Shown one piece after another: positions 1 to 7,447 of a DNA stretch of 31,652 bases. The DNA is from DATHBR01 sp036389955. GTDB lineage: Bacteria > Myxococcota > Myxococcia > Myxococcales > Myxococcaceae. Made by a program: the position numbers and the translations under genes. The stretch covers positions 1-31,652 of the forward strand of contig DASVVJ010000571.1 in the NCBI GenBank assembly GCA_036389955.1, written 5' to 3'. Position 1 is the stretch's first letter. Each line of letters opens with the position of its first letter. The notes below the pieces were generated by a model. It searched no databases and was not told the DNA's origin. It saw only the letters and a list, made by a program, of their open reading frames with translations.

Positions 1-2
1 CC

Positions 3-1013
3 TCCGGTGTCACCACCACGGTGTTCGGTGCGCTCAAGCGGGGCCTTGCTCCGGTGGAGCGGGAGCTGGGGCTGCACTTCTGTGGGGGCAAGGGCGCCGA
101 GTCCCGCCGCACGCCCGATGAGCTGCTGGCGTTGGGATCGCGGTTCGGGCTGGAGGCGGACGCGCTCGTCCGGGCCAGCAAGCTGACGGCCAAGGTGGAC
201 AGCGCGGCGGTGCAGGACGGTTTCGAGCTGTACATGCACGGCTTCGTCGTCGCGGATGATGGCGCCTGGGCAGTGGTGCAGCAGGGCATGAACGTGGAGA
301 CGCGCGAGGCCCGGCGCTACCACTGGCTGTCCGAGGGGCTCACCAGCTTCGTGGAGACGCCCCATGCGGCGATCGATGGGCCTCCGCAAGGCGTCATCGT
401 CAACCTCACGGACGCGCGGGCCCAGCAGGCCCGGCAGGCCCAGGTGGAGCTCGTCGTGGAGGGACCGGACCGGGTGCTGGGTGCTCTGCGCAAGCTGCGC
501 GAAGGGGCGGAGGCTCAGCCTGGGCAGCTTGCCCTGCCGCACCTGAGGATGCCGGACCACCACGAGGTGACACGCAAGGACGTGTTTCTGCGCCGGCTCC
601 ACGGGACGTTGGCCGCCGCGGCGGAGCAGGGCCCGAAGGACTTCGCGGAGGTGCTGCTCAGTCCTGGTGTTGGCGCGAAGACCGTGGTGGCCCTGGCGAG
701 CGTGGCGGAGGTGCTCCACGGCGCGCCTTACCGCTTCGAGGATCCCGCGCGCTTCTCCTTTGCCCATGGCGGCAAGGACCGGACCCCCTACCCGGTGCGG
801 CTCGACGTCTATGACTCGACCCTGCGGGTGCTGCGCGAGGCCGTGGATGCGGCGAAGCTCGGCCGGGACGAGAAGCTGTCCGCCATTCGCGAGCTGGACC
901 GGCAGGCCCGGCTGCTCGAAGGCTCGGCGACAGGGCCCTCCTTCGAAGCGCTCATCGCGTCAGAAGAGGGGGAGGACGCGCCGCTCCTCACACCACGATC
1001 GGAGGCTCGATGA
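3..1013 (+). CDS. DUF763 domain protein (5' end cut by window edge)
   Basis: The frame is already open at base 3 and runs to a TGA at 1011-1013, giving about 336 visible residues, so the true start lies outside the window. The first visible residues (SGVTTTVFGALKRGL) and the following CGGKGAESRRTPDE segment match my memory of the conserved interior of DUF763 proteins, which continue with a Lys-Arg-rich DHHEV region as seen here around residue 190. In the family about 40-60 residues would precede this point. No catalytic function is established for DUF763, and no membrane segment or signal is visible. The last 26 bases overlap the 3' end of the convergent metallophosphoesterase gene. A GTG at 21 is in frame but is internal by comparison with the family. 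Confidence 0.8.
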   Translation, partial: SGVTTTVFGALKRGLAPVERELGLHFCGGKGAESRRTPDELLALGSRFGLEADALVRASKLTAKVDSAAVQDGFELYMHGFVVADDGAWAVVQQGMNVETREARRYHWLSEGLTSFVETPHAAIDGPPQGVIVNLTDARAQQARQAQVELVVEGPDRVLGALRKLREGAEAQPGQLALPHLRMPDHHEVTRKDVFLRRLHGTLAAAAEQGPKDFAEVLLSPGVGAKTVVALASVAEVLHGAPYRFEDPARFSFAHGGKDRTPYPVRLDVYDSTLRVLREAVDAAKLGRDEKLSAIRELDRQARLLEGSATGPSFEALIASEEGEDAPLLTPRSEAR

Positions 1014-2697
1014 GGGTGGGCGGGGTGGCGCGCTTGTCCTTGGGATCAGGCACCCACTCGGGCTCGCGGACGGTGCTGCCCGGCTTCCAGGCGCGAGGCA
1101 CCCGCTGGATGCCAATAGGGTAGATCCACAGCTTCCCCGCTCGGTCGATCTTCATCCGTAGGAAGTTCTTCCAATCTGGGATGGCCAGGGCCGAGAACGC
1201 CTCGTTGCCGTGAACGCCGAAGGCGTTGAGCGACAGCAGCAGGTACACGCCCATGACCGTGGGGCCAACGACGAAGCCTCCCAGGAAGAGGAACCCGGCG
1301 CTGAGCAGACCCCGCTGCAAGCTGCGGAAGGGCATGTCCAGCACGGCTCCCAGCAGGTGAGATACGCCCCAGGCCAGGAAGAACACGGCGGTCAGATGGG
1401 CCAGCCCATGGAGCGCTCCCATCACCCAGCGCCACCAGCCGAGCCGCGAATCCGCCAGGGCCACCAGCCCCAGGATCGCCAGCAGCGCGATGAGCACGGT
1501 GCCCGGGCTCGCCAGCGCCGTTCCCACCACCAGCGACAAGGCCGTGCCCACCGAAGCGGTGGTGATGTTCGTCGACAGCGCCCAGGCCAGCAGCAGGTAG
1601 AGCACACCCGTGAGGACTCCGAAGCGCGGGTTGTGTTTCAGGAACGCGAGGTTGCCCCACGTGAGCCGGCGGGACTCCTTGGCGCTCGGGTAGCACTTGC
1701 GCGCGGTGAAGCCTTCAGCCAGAGGGACCTCCTTCCGTGGCACGTGCGTCGGGTGCAGGAAGGCACCGCCTCCGCCCGCGATGATTTTCTGCTGGCCCTG
1801 CTCATTGGCATGGCGGCGGTAGTGGTGGAGATCCCCCGCGAGGAAGACGCTCACCTTCTTCCCGAGCACCTGCTCCTGGAGGAAGTCCAGGTTGTTCTCC
1901 AGGTAGGACCTGTCTCCGGGCCTGGGGACTTGAGCGCTCAGCCACGCGGGCTCCGCGTGACAGAGGATGATGCGGTCCTCTGGGCGCATCAGCTTCGCGA
2001 CCTCCTGGAAGTAGCGGACCTGGGGCTCGTCGATGTCCGACTCGAGCTGCATGTCCGTGCCGATCAGCCACCAGCCATGAGGCAGCTTCACCGCGAAGTA
2101 GCTGCGCCGCTGGTGGGTGTGCCAGCCCGCCGGACTGCGCCCCTGGCAGAACAGGCGCATGAAGGAGACGAGCCCGTCGAACCAGTCGTGGTTGCCCGGC
2201 ACCGCGAACAGGTGCGGCGCGGCCCGCTGTCCCCGTATCGCCGAGGCCCACGGCTGGACCGTGCGCGCCTCGTACTCCCGCGTGCTCGCCGCCGGGTACA
2301 CCGCGTCTCCGCCGAACACGAGCAGTTCCCCGCCCCGCGTCTCGTGCGTTGTGCCCGTCTCGTCCCGAAGCGTCAGCGTGGGCCTGGCCACCGTATGGGC
2401 CACCGCGTACGTGGGATCCCAGCCGTCACCCAGGTCCGACACATAGTCGAGCCAGAACTCCTGCCGGGGCCGGCCCGCCTCGTCCACCGAGAAGTCACTG
2501 GGCTCCACTGTGGGGGCGGCCAGCGCGTCGAGCAGCCGGCGATCAGCCTGCTTCCCGATGGTGGCGGAGATCGCGGCCCGCATGCCCGTGCGAGCCAGGG
2601 TGAGGGGATCGAACCATCCCACCATCTTCCGGCCAGGAGGCCGCTTGGGCACGGGTGTGGACGCGGGGGCCGTAAGGGCCTGGGGGCTCGAGGTCAT
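988..2697 (-). CDS. Membrane-anchored calcineurin-like metallophosphoesterase
   Basis: Predicted 569-residue protein. The N-terminal half has the ordered metal-binding motifs of the calcineurin-like phosphoesterase fold: DLGD (88-91), GGD (129-131), GNHD (168-171), a CHAEP histidine (about 247) and GDLHHY (288-293). About five hydrophobic segments follow (roughly residues 335-500), then a polar C-terminus with many basic residues. It is therefore probably an inner-membrane protein with a soluble hydrolase domain; the substrate (phosphodiester, phospholipid or nucleotide) cannot be read from the sequence. A longer frame begins at a TTG at 2709, but the ATG at 2697 is preceded by AGAGG and follows the upstream stop by 8 bases, so I chose it. 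It forms an operon with the upstream gene, and its 3' end overlaps the DUF763 gene tail-to-tail. Confidence 0.85.
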   Translation of the reverse strand: MTSSPQALTAPASTPVPKRPPGRKMVGWFDPLTLARTGMRAAISATIGKQADRRLLDALAAPTVEPSDFSVDEAGRPRQEFWLDYVSDLGDGWDPTYAVAHTVARPTLTLRDETGTTHETRGGELLVFGGDAVYPAASTREYEARTVQPWASAIRGQRAAPHLFAVPGNHDWFDGLVSFMRLFCQGRSPAGWHTHQRRSYFAVKLPHGWWLIGTDMQLESDIDEPQVRYFQEVAKLMRPEDRIILCHAEPAWLSAQVPRPGDRSYLENNLDFLQEQVLGKKVSVFLAGDLHHYRRHANEQGQQKIIAGGGGAFLHPTHVPRKEVPLAEGFTARKCYPSAKESRRLTWGNLAFLKHNPRFGVLTGVLYLLLAWALSTNITTASVGTALSLVVGTALASPGTVLIALLAILGLVALADSRLGWWRWVMGALHGLAHLTAVFFLAWGVSHLLGAVLDMPFRSLQRGLLSAGFLFLGGFVVGPTVMGVYLLLSLNAFGVHGNEAFSALAIPDWKNFLRMKIDRAGKLWIYPIGIQRVPRAWKPGSTVREPEWVPDPKDKRATPPTLIEPPIVV

Positions 2698-2705
2698 GGT
2701 GCCTC

Positions 2706-3335
2706 TCAAGAGATGGGGATGGCATCAAAGTCCTCGGCGGCGCGCTCCCGGGCCAGAGGCGCGTAAATGTCCCAGAGGGTGCCAAGGAAGTACCGGCCGA
2801 ACCGGGCCACGGCCTGGATTCCCGCCATGCCCTCACGGGCCGAGCGCATGCTGGACACCATCTGGAGCAAATCTCCCAGGCCCAGTCTGAGCACTCCCGC
2901 GCCGATGATGGGGCCGCGCTCGTTGGAGCCCTCGTGCAGGCTGCAGTAGAGCCGCGTGGTGTCGCGCCATAGGTCCGAGCCTTTGCCGTCGCGAATGGTC
3001 TTGGTGCCCGACAGGTAGTACTCGCGGCTCTGGCGCTCGAAGGCCATGCCGTAGGTCATCAGCCGCGTGTCCGGCGCATCCCCGGCTTTGAAGAGGTTGA
3101 AGCTGCCCCGCTTCACCGGCAGGTAGTCCCCAATCGGCGCATAGGAGATGTGGGCCACCAGCCGGGCCGCGTGCGAGGGATCCTGGATGAAGGCCTCCAT
3201 GTCATCCACGCTGATGGTGGCGTGAACGGTGAGGGGCGTGTGGCGGCCCTTTCCTGCGCCCACCAGCGGGTCGCTCTCGCCGAGCGTCAGCGGGCCGGAC
3301 ATGGTCTCGCGGAAGGTCAGATCTGGTGCGTGCAT
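2706..3335 (-). CDS. Stand-alone domain of the type attached to GMC/cholesterol-oxidase proteins
   Basis: Predicted 209-residue soluble protein, from an ATG at 3335 with AGGAAA just upstream; the longer frame to 3425 has no good start. It begins LTFRETMSG and contains a VHATISVDDMEAFI segment, a VKRGSFNLF segment, YYLSGTKTI, DLWRDTTRLYC and a C-terminal RFGRYFLGTLWDIY. From memory, the same order (FTETM, a DV-x-x-F segment, G-x-FNLF, L-x-G-x-K-x-x-x-D, DxWxDTTTLY, RFGRxFxGELWDVY) occurs in a domain of large actinobacterial proteins that also carry GMC oxidoreductase or patatin-like domains. Here it stands alone and is followed 8 bases later by a membrane metallophosphoesterase. A lipid- or sterol-related role is inference from the fusion partners. 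Confidence 0.6.
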   Translation of the reverse strand: MHAPDLTFRETMSGPLTLGESDPLVGAGKGRHTPLTVHATISVDDMEAFIQDPSHAARLVAHISYAPIGDYLPVKRGSFNLFKAGDAPDTRLMTYGMAFERQSREYYLSGTKTIRDGKGSDLWRDTTRLYCSLHEGSNERGPIIGAGVLRLGLGDLLQMVSSMRSAREGMAGIQAVARFGRYFLGTLWDIYAPLARERAAEDFDAIPIS

Positions 3336-3411
3336 TTTCCTGGGCTCTCCCCTCACTGGGGTGGAGTGCCCGGCTTTTTCGATGTGACATCCGGCCCGCT
3401 GGGCTGGCGCC

Positions 3412-3440
3412 GCCTGGCCACGCACGCAGGCTAGCCAGGC
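3412..3440 (-). terminator. Possible hairpin downstream of the parA-like gene
   Basis: A 7-bp inverted repeat (GCCTGGC / GCCAGGC, arms 3412-3418 and 3434-3440, 15-base loop) begins about 12 bases after the parA-like stop codon. It has no U-tract and a longish loop, so it is only a weak candidate for ending or processing that transcript. Confidence 0.3.
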
Positions 3441-3451
3441 AAGCGTGTGGC

Positions 3452-4213
3452 TCAGCGCAGCCCGGCGCGGCGGCCCAGCTCCTTCGCCAGCTCTCGCAGC
3501 TCCTCGACGCCCGGGGCGCTGGGGCTGGTATCGAAGACCACCTCGTAGCCGAGCCCCGCCTGGTTGATGGCCTCCGAGCGGGGAATGCGCATGCGCAGCA
3601 CGGGGACGGTGGATTCCTTGAGCACCGCGTCCATGGCGTCATTGGTGGCCGTGGTGCGGCGATCCCACAGGTTCACGACGGCGACAATCTGTCCGCCTTC
3701 CTCGCGCACGTCGCGGAAGGCGTTTTCGATTTCTCCCAGGCCCTGCAGCGCGAAGGCGCCGGTGGGCACGGGCGCCACCACCACGTCGGCGGAGTTGAGC
3801 ACGGCCTCGGTGAAGGCCCCCAGGCTCGGCGGCGTGTCGGCGATGATGACATCCGGCGTCCAGCTCAGCGTCTTGAGCGCCCGGGGCACGGCCTGCAGCC
3901 GGTGGCCCCACTGGAAGAGTTCGCGCTCCTGGGCCGCCATGCGCGGGTGCGCGCGGGCGATGAAGAGGTTGGGGCGCTTGGGTGAGGCCACCACCACCTC
4001 GTCCATCCGGTGGCGGGGGCGCGGGCCGAACGTGTCTCCCACACAGGGAGCATCCGCCGGCTCCAGGCCCAGCACCATCGAGGCGTGGGCTTGGGGATCC
4101 AGGTCCAGCAGCAGCACCCGGTGCCCGGCATCCGCCAGGGCGGCGGCGACGTGGACACACAGGGTGGTCTTCCCGACTCCGCCCTTGATGGTGGAGAACG
4201 CGATTATCGGCAT
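3452..4213 (-). CDS. Orphan ParA/MinD-type ATPase
   Basis: Predicted 253-residue cytoplasmic P-loop ATPase. It has the deviant Walker A motif KGGVGKTT at residues 10-17, the Walker A' DLDPQ at 37-41 and a Walker B-type IIADTPPS near residue 120. This is the ParA/Soj arrangement, used to position or segregate cargo by ATP-dependent dimerisation on DNA or membrane. The protein is short and lacks an N-terminal DNA-binding helix-turn-helix. No parB-like gene or parS-like repeats are visible nearby, so it is not the chromosome-segregation ParA; the cargo is unknown. The start at 4213 is directly followed by the P-loop strand (MPIIAFSTI), as usual. It lies 70 bases downstream of a small-protein gene on the same strand, and may share its transcript. 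Confidence 0.85.
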   Translation of the reverse strand: MPIIAFSTIKGGVGKTTLCVHVAAALADAGHRVLLLDLDPQAHASMVLGLEPADAPCVGDTFGPRPRHRMDEVVVASPKRPNLFIARAHPRMAAQERELFQWGHRLQAVPRALKTLSWTPDVIIADTPPSLGAFTEAVLNSADVVVAPVPTGAFALQGLGEIENAFRDVREEGGQIVAVVNLWDRRTTATNDAMDAVLKESTVPVLRMRIPRSEAINQAGLGYEVVFDTSPSAPGVEELRELAKELGRRAGLR

Positions 4214-4283
4214 GGCGCCCCGACCTATACCGGAGGAGACGCGGCGGGAGAACAGGGGGAGCCCTCACCTCCGTGGCTCTTTC

Positions 4284-4523
4284 TCAGGGAACGTCCACCG
4301 AGCGTCCGCCAAAGGGCGGATTGGCCATGATGGCCTGGGCCAGACGGTCGGTGAAGGCCTGGCCCTCCTGCTCATAGGCGGCGGTTTCCCGCGCATCCAG
4401 GCGCACCCGTACCGCCGACAGGGCGATGCCGCCGACCACCACCTCGAGGATCAGCGCACCGCTCGCGTCGCGTATCAGCTTGTAGAGCAGGGGGCTGCGC
4501 AGCAGAACCTGCTCGCCGCTCAT
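4284..4523 (-). CDS. Small conserved-looking protein coupled to lipoprotein
   Basis: A 79-residue protein of unknown function. Its ATG overlaps the stop of the upstream lipoprotein gene by 4 bases (ATGA), a strong sign of translational coupling and the main reason to accept it. It has no signal peptide or clear membrane span. The middle (about residues 22-45) is a beta-strand-like run of Val, Ile and Leu followed by VRVRLDARE. I do not recognise the family. Confidence 0.65.
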   Translation of the reverse strand: MSGEQVLLRSPLLYKLIRDASGALILEVVVGGIALSAVRVRLDARETAAYEQEGQAFTDRLAQAIMANPPFGGRSVDVP

Positions 4524-5146
4524 GGCACCTGTTCGACCTGGGCCTGGGTGACCGGGGCGTTGATCACCATGAGTTCAGGCACCCCGCCGGAGGTGTAGCC
4601 GCCGAACTTGAAGCAGTCCGTGTCCTCGCGCGTGGTGCACTTCCACACGCCCGGGTCGCTCTCGACGGGCAGGCGCGCGCAGACGCCCGCCGCGTTCATG
4701 TCCAGCGTCATCATCCGCAGCGGCCCTTCGAAGTTCGCGGCGGGCAGGCCGAGCGCCTTTCCGAGCGCCGCCGGGTCATGCTTGCCGCCGGTCATCGACG
4801 CCTGGACGGCACCCTGGATGACGGCCGTGGGCGCCGCGAACAGGTAGCAGCCGGTGTCGTTACAGCGGCCGAAGTTCTTCGCGTTCGTCTCGACGACGAA
4901 CGACTGGTAGGCGCTCTCCTTCATCAGCCAGGACACCTTCCGGTCCGGGAAGTTCTTGGCCAGGTGCTGCTCGATGCTCCAGGGGCTGGCTTTCTGATCC
5001 GCCTCCAGGGAGATCTGTGCCTGGGTGGCATCGCAGCGCTCCACGATGGGCGCCGGAGCGGGAGTGGTGGGCTTCGCCGGCCCGGTGGTGACACAGCCGG
5101 AAGCAGCAAGCGCGAAGAGGAGCGCGAGACCGAGGGTCTTTCTCAT
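4520..5146 (-). CDS. Predicted lipoprotein of unknown function
   Basis: A 208-residue protein with a lipoprotein signal: MRK, a hydrophobic core, and lipobox ASGC with the modified Cys at residue 18, then a Thr/Pro/Ala-rich linker. The mature part has several cysteines (including CNDTGC and CTTREDTDC), which suits disulfide bonding outside the cytoplasm. The ATG at 5146 gives a proper signal peptide; the frame extends to 5164 but the extra residues would spoil it. The stop overlaps the next gene's start by 4 bases. A beta-propeller lipoprotein gene ends 32 bases upstream, so the three may form an operon. No recognised domain. Confidence 0.75.
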   Translation of the reverse strand: MRKTLGLALLFALAASGCVTTGPAKPTTPAPAPIVERCDATQAQISLEADQKASPWSIEQHLAKNFPDRKVSWLMKESAYQSFVVETNAKNFGRCNDTGCYLFAAPTAVIQGAVQASMTGGKHDPAALGKALGLPAANFEGPLRMMTLDMNAAGVCARLPVESDPGVWKCTTREDTDCFKFGGYTSGGVPELMVINAPVTQAQVEQVP

Positions 5147-5178
5147 GGGGGCTCTCTGTAGCAAGGCCGGGAAGGGGC

Positions 5179-6312
5179 TCAGAGCCGCGAACGCCGGATG
5201 GTCTGGGAGTTGGCGTCGGGCTCTCCACCGGCCCAGTAGAGCATCGCGCCATCGGTGACGAGCGCGTGGGGGTAGATCTGCTCCTCGGAGAGGATCTTCG
5301 ACTCTCCCCCAGACAGGGGAACCGTGCGGATGGCGCCGCAGATGTATCTCGACCCTTCGCCGTCAAACCCTCCGCCCGACTCACTGCCGCCTAAGTCTCC
5401 GAAGTACACCGTGTTCCCGGCGGCCACGAGTTCTTCCACGGGGTTCTCGGCAGGAGGGCTGATGAAAGCAGGCCTGAGGTCGCCCCCCTGGCTCACCTTG
5501 ACCAGGTTTCTGTCCGAGAAGAACAGCAGCCCCTGGTCCGTCAGCACGAAGGTGTTGGGATAGCCGCTGGCCAGCGCGGCCGTCTCCACGGTGCCGCCTG
5601 TCTTGGGCACGCGGGAGATCCATGCCTCCATCCCCGCGCTCCCCGGCTGCTCGCCCCGGTTGGCGATGAAGTACACGTACGCTCCTTCCACGAGCAAGTG
5701 CCGCAGCTTGGAGAGGTTCGACACCAGCGCCACCGGCGCGCCACTGCCGTCGCTCGGCAGCGACCACACCGCGCCATCGGCTCCCGGTGCCGACGGGTTG
5801 CCCTCGAGCTGCTGCTCATTGCTGGTGGTGTAGTAGACCCGGTCACCGTCCACGGCGAAGGAGTAGACCCGGTCGCGCACCAGCGTCTGGACCTCGCCGC
5901 CGGCCTTGGGCATCCGGCGTACCTCCGCACAGGTGGGGTTGGCGCCGGGCCGGCTGCACGGCTCCAGCCAGTACACGTGGGTGGCGTCCACGCCTAACCG
6001 GGGGAAGGAGAAGCGCGTATTCATGGTGCCTTGATAGAGCCGCTCGGCTTCACCTCCGGCCTTTGCCTTGCGCCAGACCTCCCCGAACGTTTGCTGCCCG
6101 GGCCCGGTCGTGGCCGTCCAGTAGATGCTCTCCTCGTCCAGGGCGATCACTCCGATCTGCGGGGAGCTAGCGACCACCTCTCCCTCGGGCTCACAGGTGC
6201 CGTCCGAGCAGCCTGCCAGTGCCCCAGTGAACCCCAGGATGACGGCCGCGACCCAGGCCGGACCGATCCTGCGGCGCTTCGTTCCACGAACGGCGAATGT
6301 ACTGTCCATCAT
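5179..6312 (-). CDS. Beta-propeller-like lipoprotein (DUF5050/TolB-like repeats)
   Basis: Predicted 377-residue lipoprotein. The arginine-rich N-terminus precedes a hydrophobic core and lipobox LAGC (Cys 35). The rest is made of repeating strands of the pattern hydrophobic-Y-[WFY] (IYWTA, VYWLE, VYYTT, VYFIA, LLFFSD, VYFGD, LYWAG) alternating with MPKAGGEV / VPKTGGTV type turns. This pattern is typical of six- or seven-bladed propellers annotated as DUF5050 or TolB-like. Such proteins are common in myxobacterial surface proteomes, usually without a known ligand. The ATG at 6312 (a second ATG follows at once) has GGAG five bases upstream. It is probably the first gene of the leftward run ending with the ParA gene. 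Confidence 0.8.
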   Translation of the reverse strand: MMDSTFAVRGTKRRRIGPAWVAAVILGFTGALAGCSDGTCEPEGEVVASSPQIGVIALDEESIYWTATTGPGQQTFGEVWRKAKAGGEAERLYQGTMNTRFSFPRLGVDATHVYWLEPCSRPGANPTCAEVRRMPKAGGEVQTLVRDRVYSFAVDGDRVYYTTSNEQQLEGNPSAPGADGAVWSLPSDGSGAPVALVSNLSKLRHLLVEGAYVYFIANRGEQPGSAGMEAWISRVPKTGGTVETAALASGYPNTFVLTDQGLLFFSDRNLVKVSQGGDLRPAFISPPAENPVEELVAAGNTVYFGDLGGSESGGGFDGEGSRYICGAIRTVPLSGGESKILSEEQIYPHALVTDGAMLYWAGGEPDANSQTIRRSRL

Positions 6313-6380
6313 GTGCTCCTCTCCGGCCCTGTTGCTGCCAGTAGAGCACGCCGCGACGCAAAGTAGCAGGCGCTTGGCGG

Positions 6381-6395
6381 AGCCAGGCCCTGGCT
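6381..6395 (-). terminator. Small hairpin after the PilZ gene
   Basis: AGCCAG / CTGGCT, a perfect 6-bp repeat with a 3-base loop, lies 7 bases past the PilZ stop codon. It is short and lacks a U-tract, so its terminator role is tentative. Confidence 0.35.
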
Positions 6396-6401
6396 GTTTG
6401 C

Positions 6402-6890
6402 TCAGCCCGGGATGCGGGAGAGTGCCGCGTCGAACAGCACCGCCTCCAGACGGTCCTGGTCGTACTCGGACATGCCCTCGAACGCGAACGAGAGCCGGTA
6501 GTTGCCGATCTGCTTCTTCGAGGCCACCACCCGGGCCCGCCCGATGATGGGGTCCAGTCCGTCCGGCATGCGCAGCGTGTAGCCCACCAGCTCGCTCTCC
6601 GAGGGCACCTTGGCCAGCACCACCGAGAAGCCGCCCCGCGACACGTCCAGCGTCAGCGCCCGGACGATGCCCGTGTTGAGGCTGAGTTCGATCTGCATCG
6701 CCTGGGCGACGCGGAACGTCGAGCGGGCCATCTCGCCCGGCTTGAGCGTCATTCCCTGGGCGGCCGTCAACGCTCGAGCGAACTGCTCCCGGGCGGCCAT
6801 GTACAACTTCTTCTCTTCTTCGCTGAGCTGCTTCTGGCGAGCCCTCTTATGGAGTGCGCGGAACTCCTGGAGCCATGCGTTGATACTCAT
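6402..6890 (-). CDS. PilZ-domain protein (c-di-GMP binding motifs present)
   Basis: Predicted 162-residue cytoplasmic protein. A basic helical N-terminus (residues 1-45) precedes a PilZ barrel. Both signature elements for cyclic di-GMP binding are present: RxxxR as R56-STF-R60, and DxSxxG as D82-VSRGG. The C-terminus (SEYDQDRLEAVLF) resembles the final helix of many myxobacterial PilZ proteins. It would act as a c-di-GMP receptor; the target is unknown. The frame stays open to 7184, but sequence upstream of 6890 is not protein-like and would run across the divergent promoter region, so I start at the ATG at 6890. Its ribosome-binding site is weak. Confidence 0.85.
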   Translation of the reverse strand: MSINAWLQEFRALHKRARQKQLSEEEKKLYMAAREQFARALTAAQGMTLKPGEMARSTFRVAQAMQIELSLNTGIVRALTLDVSRGGFSVVLAKVPSESELVGYTLRMPDGLDPIIGRARVVASKKQIGNYRLSFAFEGMSEYDQDRLEAVLFDAALSRIPG

Positions 6891-7083
6891 GGCCCCGATG
6901 CTACGCGCCACCGCCCGTGAAGTGCACCTTCCCGTCTGTACCACTTTGGCGCGGACGTTCGGATCTGGCGCTCCATTGCGGAGCATGTCCTCAAGGGACG
7001 AAGAACGTAGATCCGCGAAATTCCTGCAAGGGTGCCTTCGGCACCGGGGCTGCAAGGACCCGGGCATCCCCTCCGGAGGCTCC

Positions 7084-7407
7084 ATGCCCGTTCCTGGCTC
7101 GTTGATCGTCCCCGACCCTCGTCCCCCCTCGGTGTTCCTGTTGGGAGCGGGGGCGTTGCTCCTGGCCGGTCTCGTCATTCGCACCCTGCGGCGCAGGCGG
7201 GGCCGTGTCGCTCGCCCGGGCTCGCATCAGAGTTCCAGCCAGGGGGCCATTGTCCTGGGCTCCTGGAGGCCGGTGGCCGAGGCCTCGGCACCCCTGGAGC
7301 TTCCCCTGCGGACCCTGCGCCCGCTGGCGGTGGCGGTGCCGGTGGGACGCATGCGAGGCGAGGAAGGCGCACAAAAGAGAGGACGCGCCACCAAAAAGCG
7401 GCCGTAA
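7084..7407 (+). CDS. Small single-pass membrane protein with PEP-CTERM-like segment
   Basis: A 107-residue protein from the ATG at 7084, preceded by GGAGG at a good distance. It starts MPVPGSLIVPDP, then a 16-18 residue hydrophobic stretch (VFLLGAGALLLAGLVI) followed by RTLRRRRGR. A VP-x-P motif, a Leu/Gly-rich span and an Arg cluster together look like a PEP-CTERM sorting signal. Here, however, the segment is at the N-terminus and about 70 basic, Pro/Ala-rich residues follow. It may simply be a type I/II membrane anchor. The stop lies 40 bases before the PLP enzyme gene, so co-transcription is likely. Confidence 0.55.
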   Translation: MPVPGSLIVPDPRPPSVFLLGAGALLLAGLVIRTLRRRRGRVARPGSHQSSSQGAIVLGSWRPVAEASAPLELPLRTLRPLAVAVPVGRMRGEEGAQKRGRATKKRP

Positions 7408-7447
7408 TCCCCCCCCGCGCGCCCTACTGGCCGCGCGGGAGGCCTGG

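Noticed and set aside
1210..2766. Long plus-strand open frame opposite the metallophosphoesterase
   Set aside because: Antisense shadow; it contains no recognisable motifs and is rich in Arg, Gln and His.
7025..7083. Structured leader (GGTGCC-TTC-GGCACC hairpin) before the small membrane protein, considered as a riboswitch
   Set aside because: It is short, matches no riboswitch core that I can recall, and such hairpins are common by chance at this GC content.
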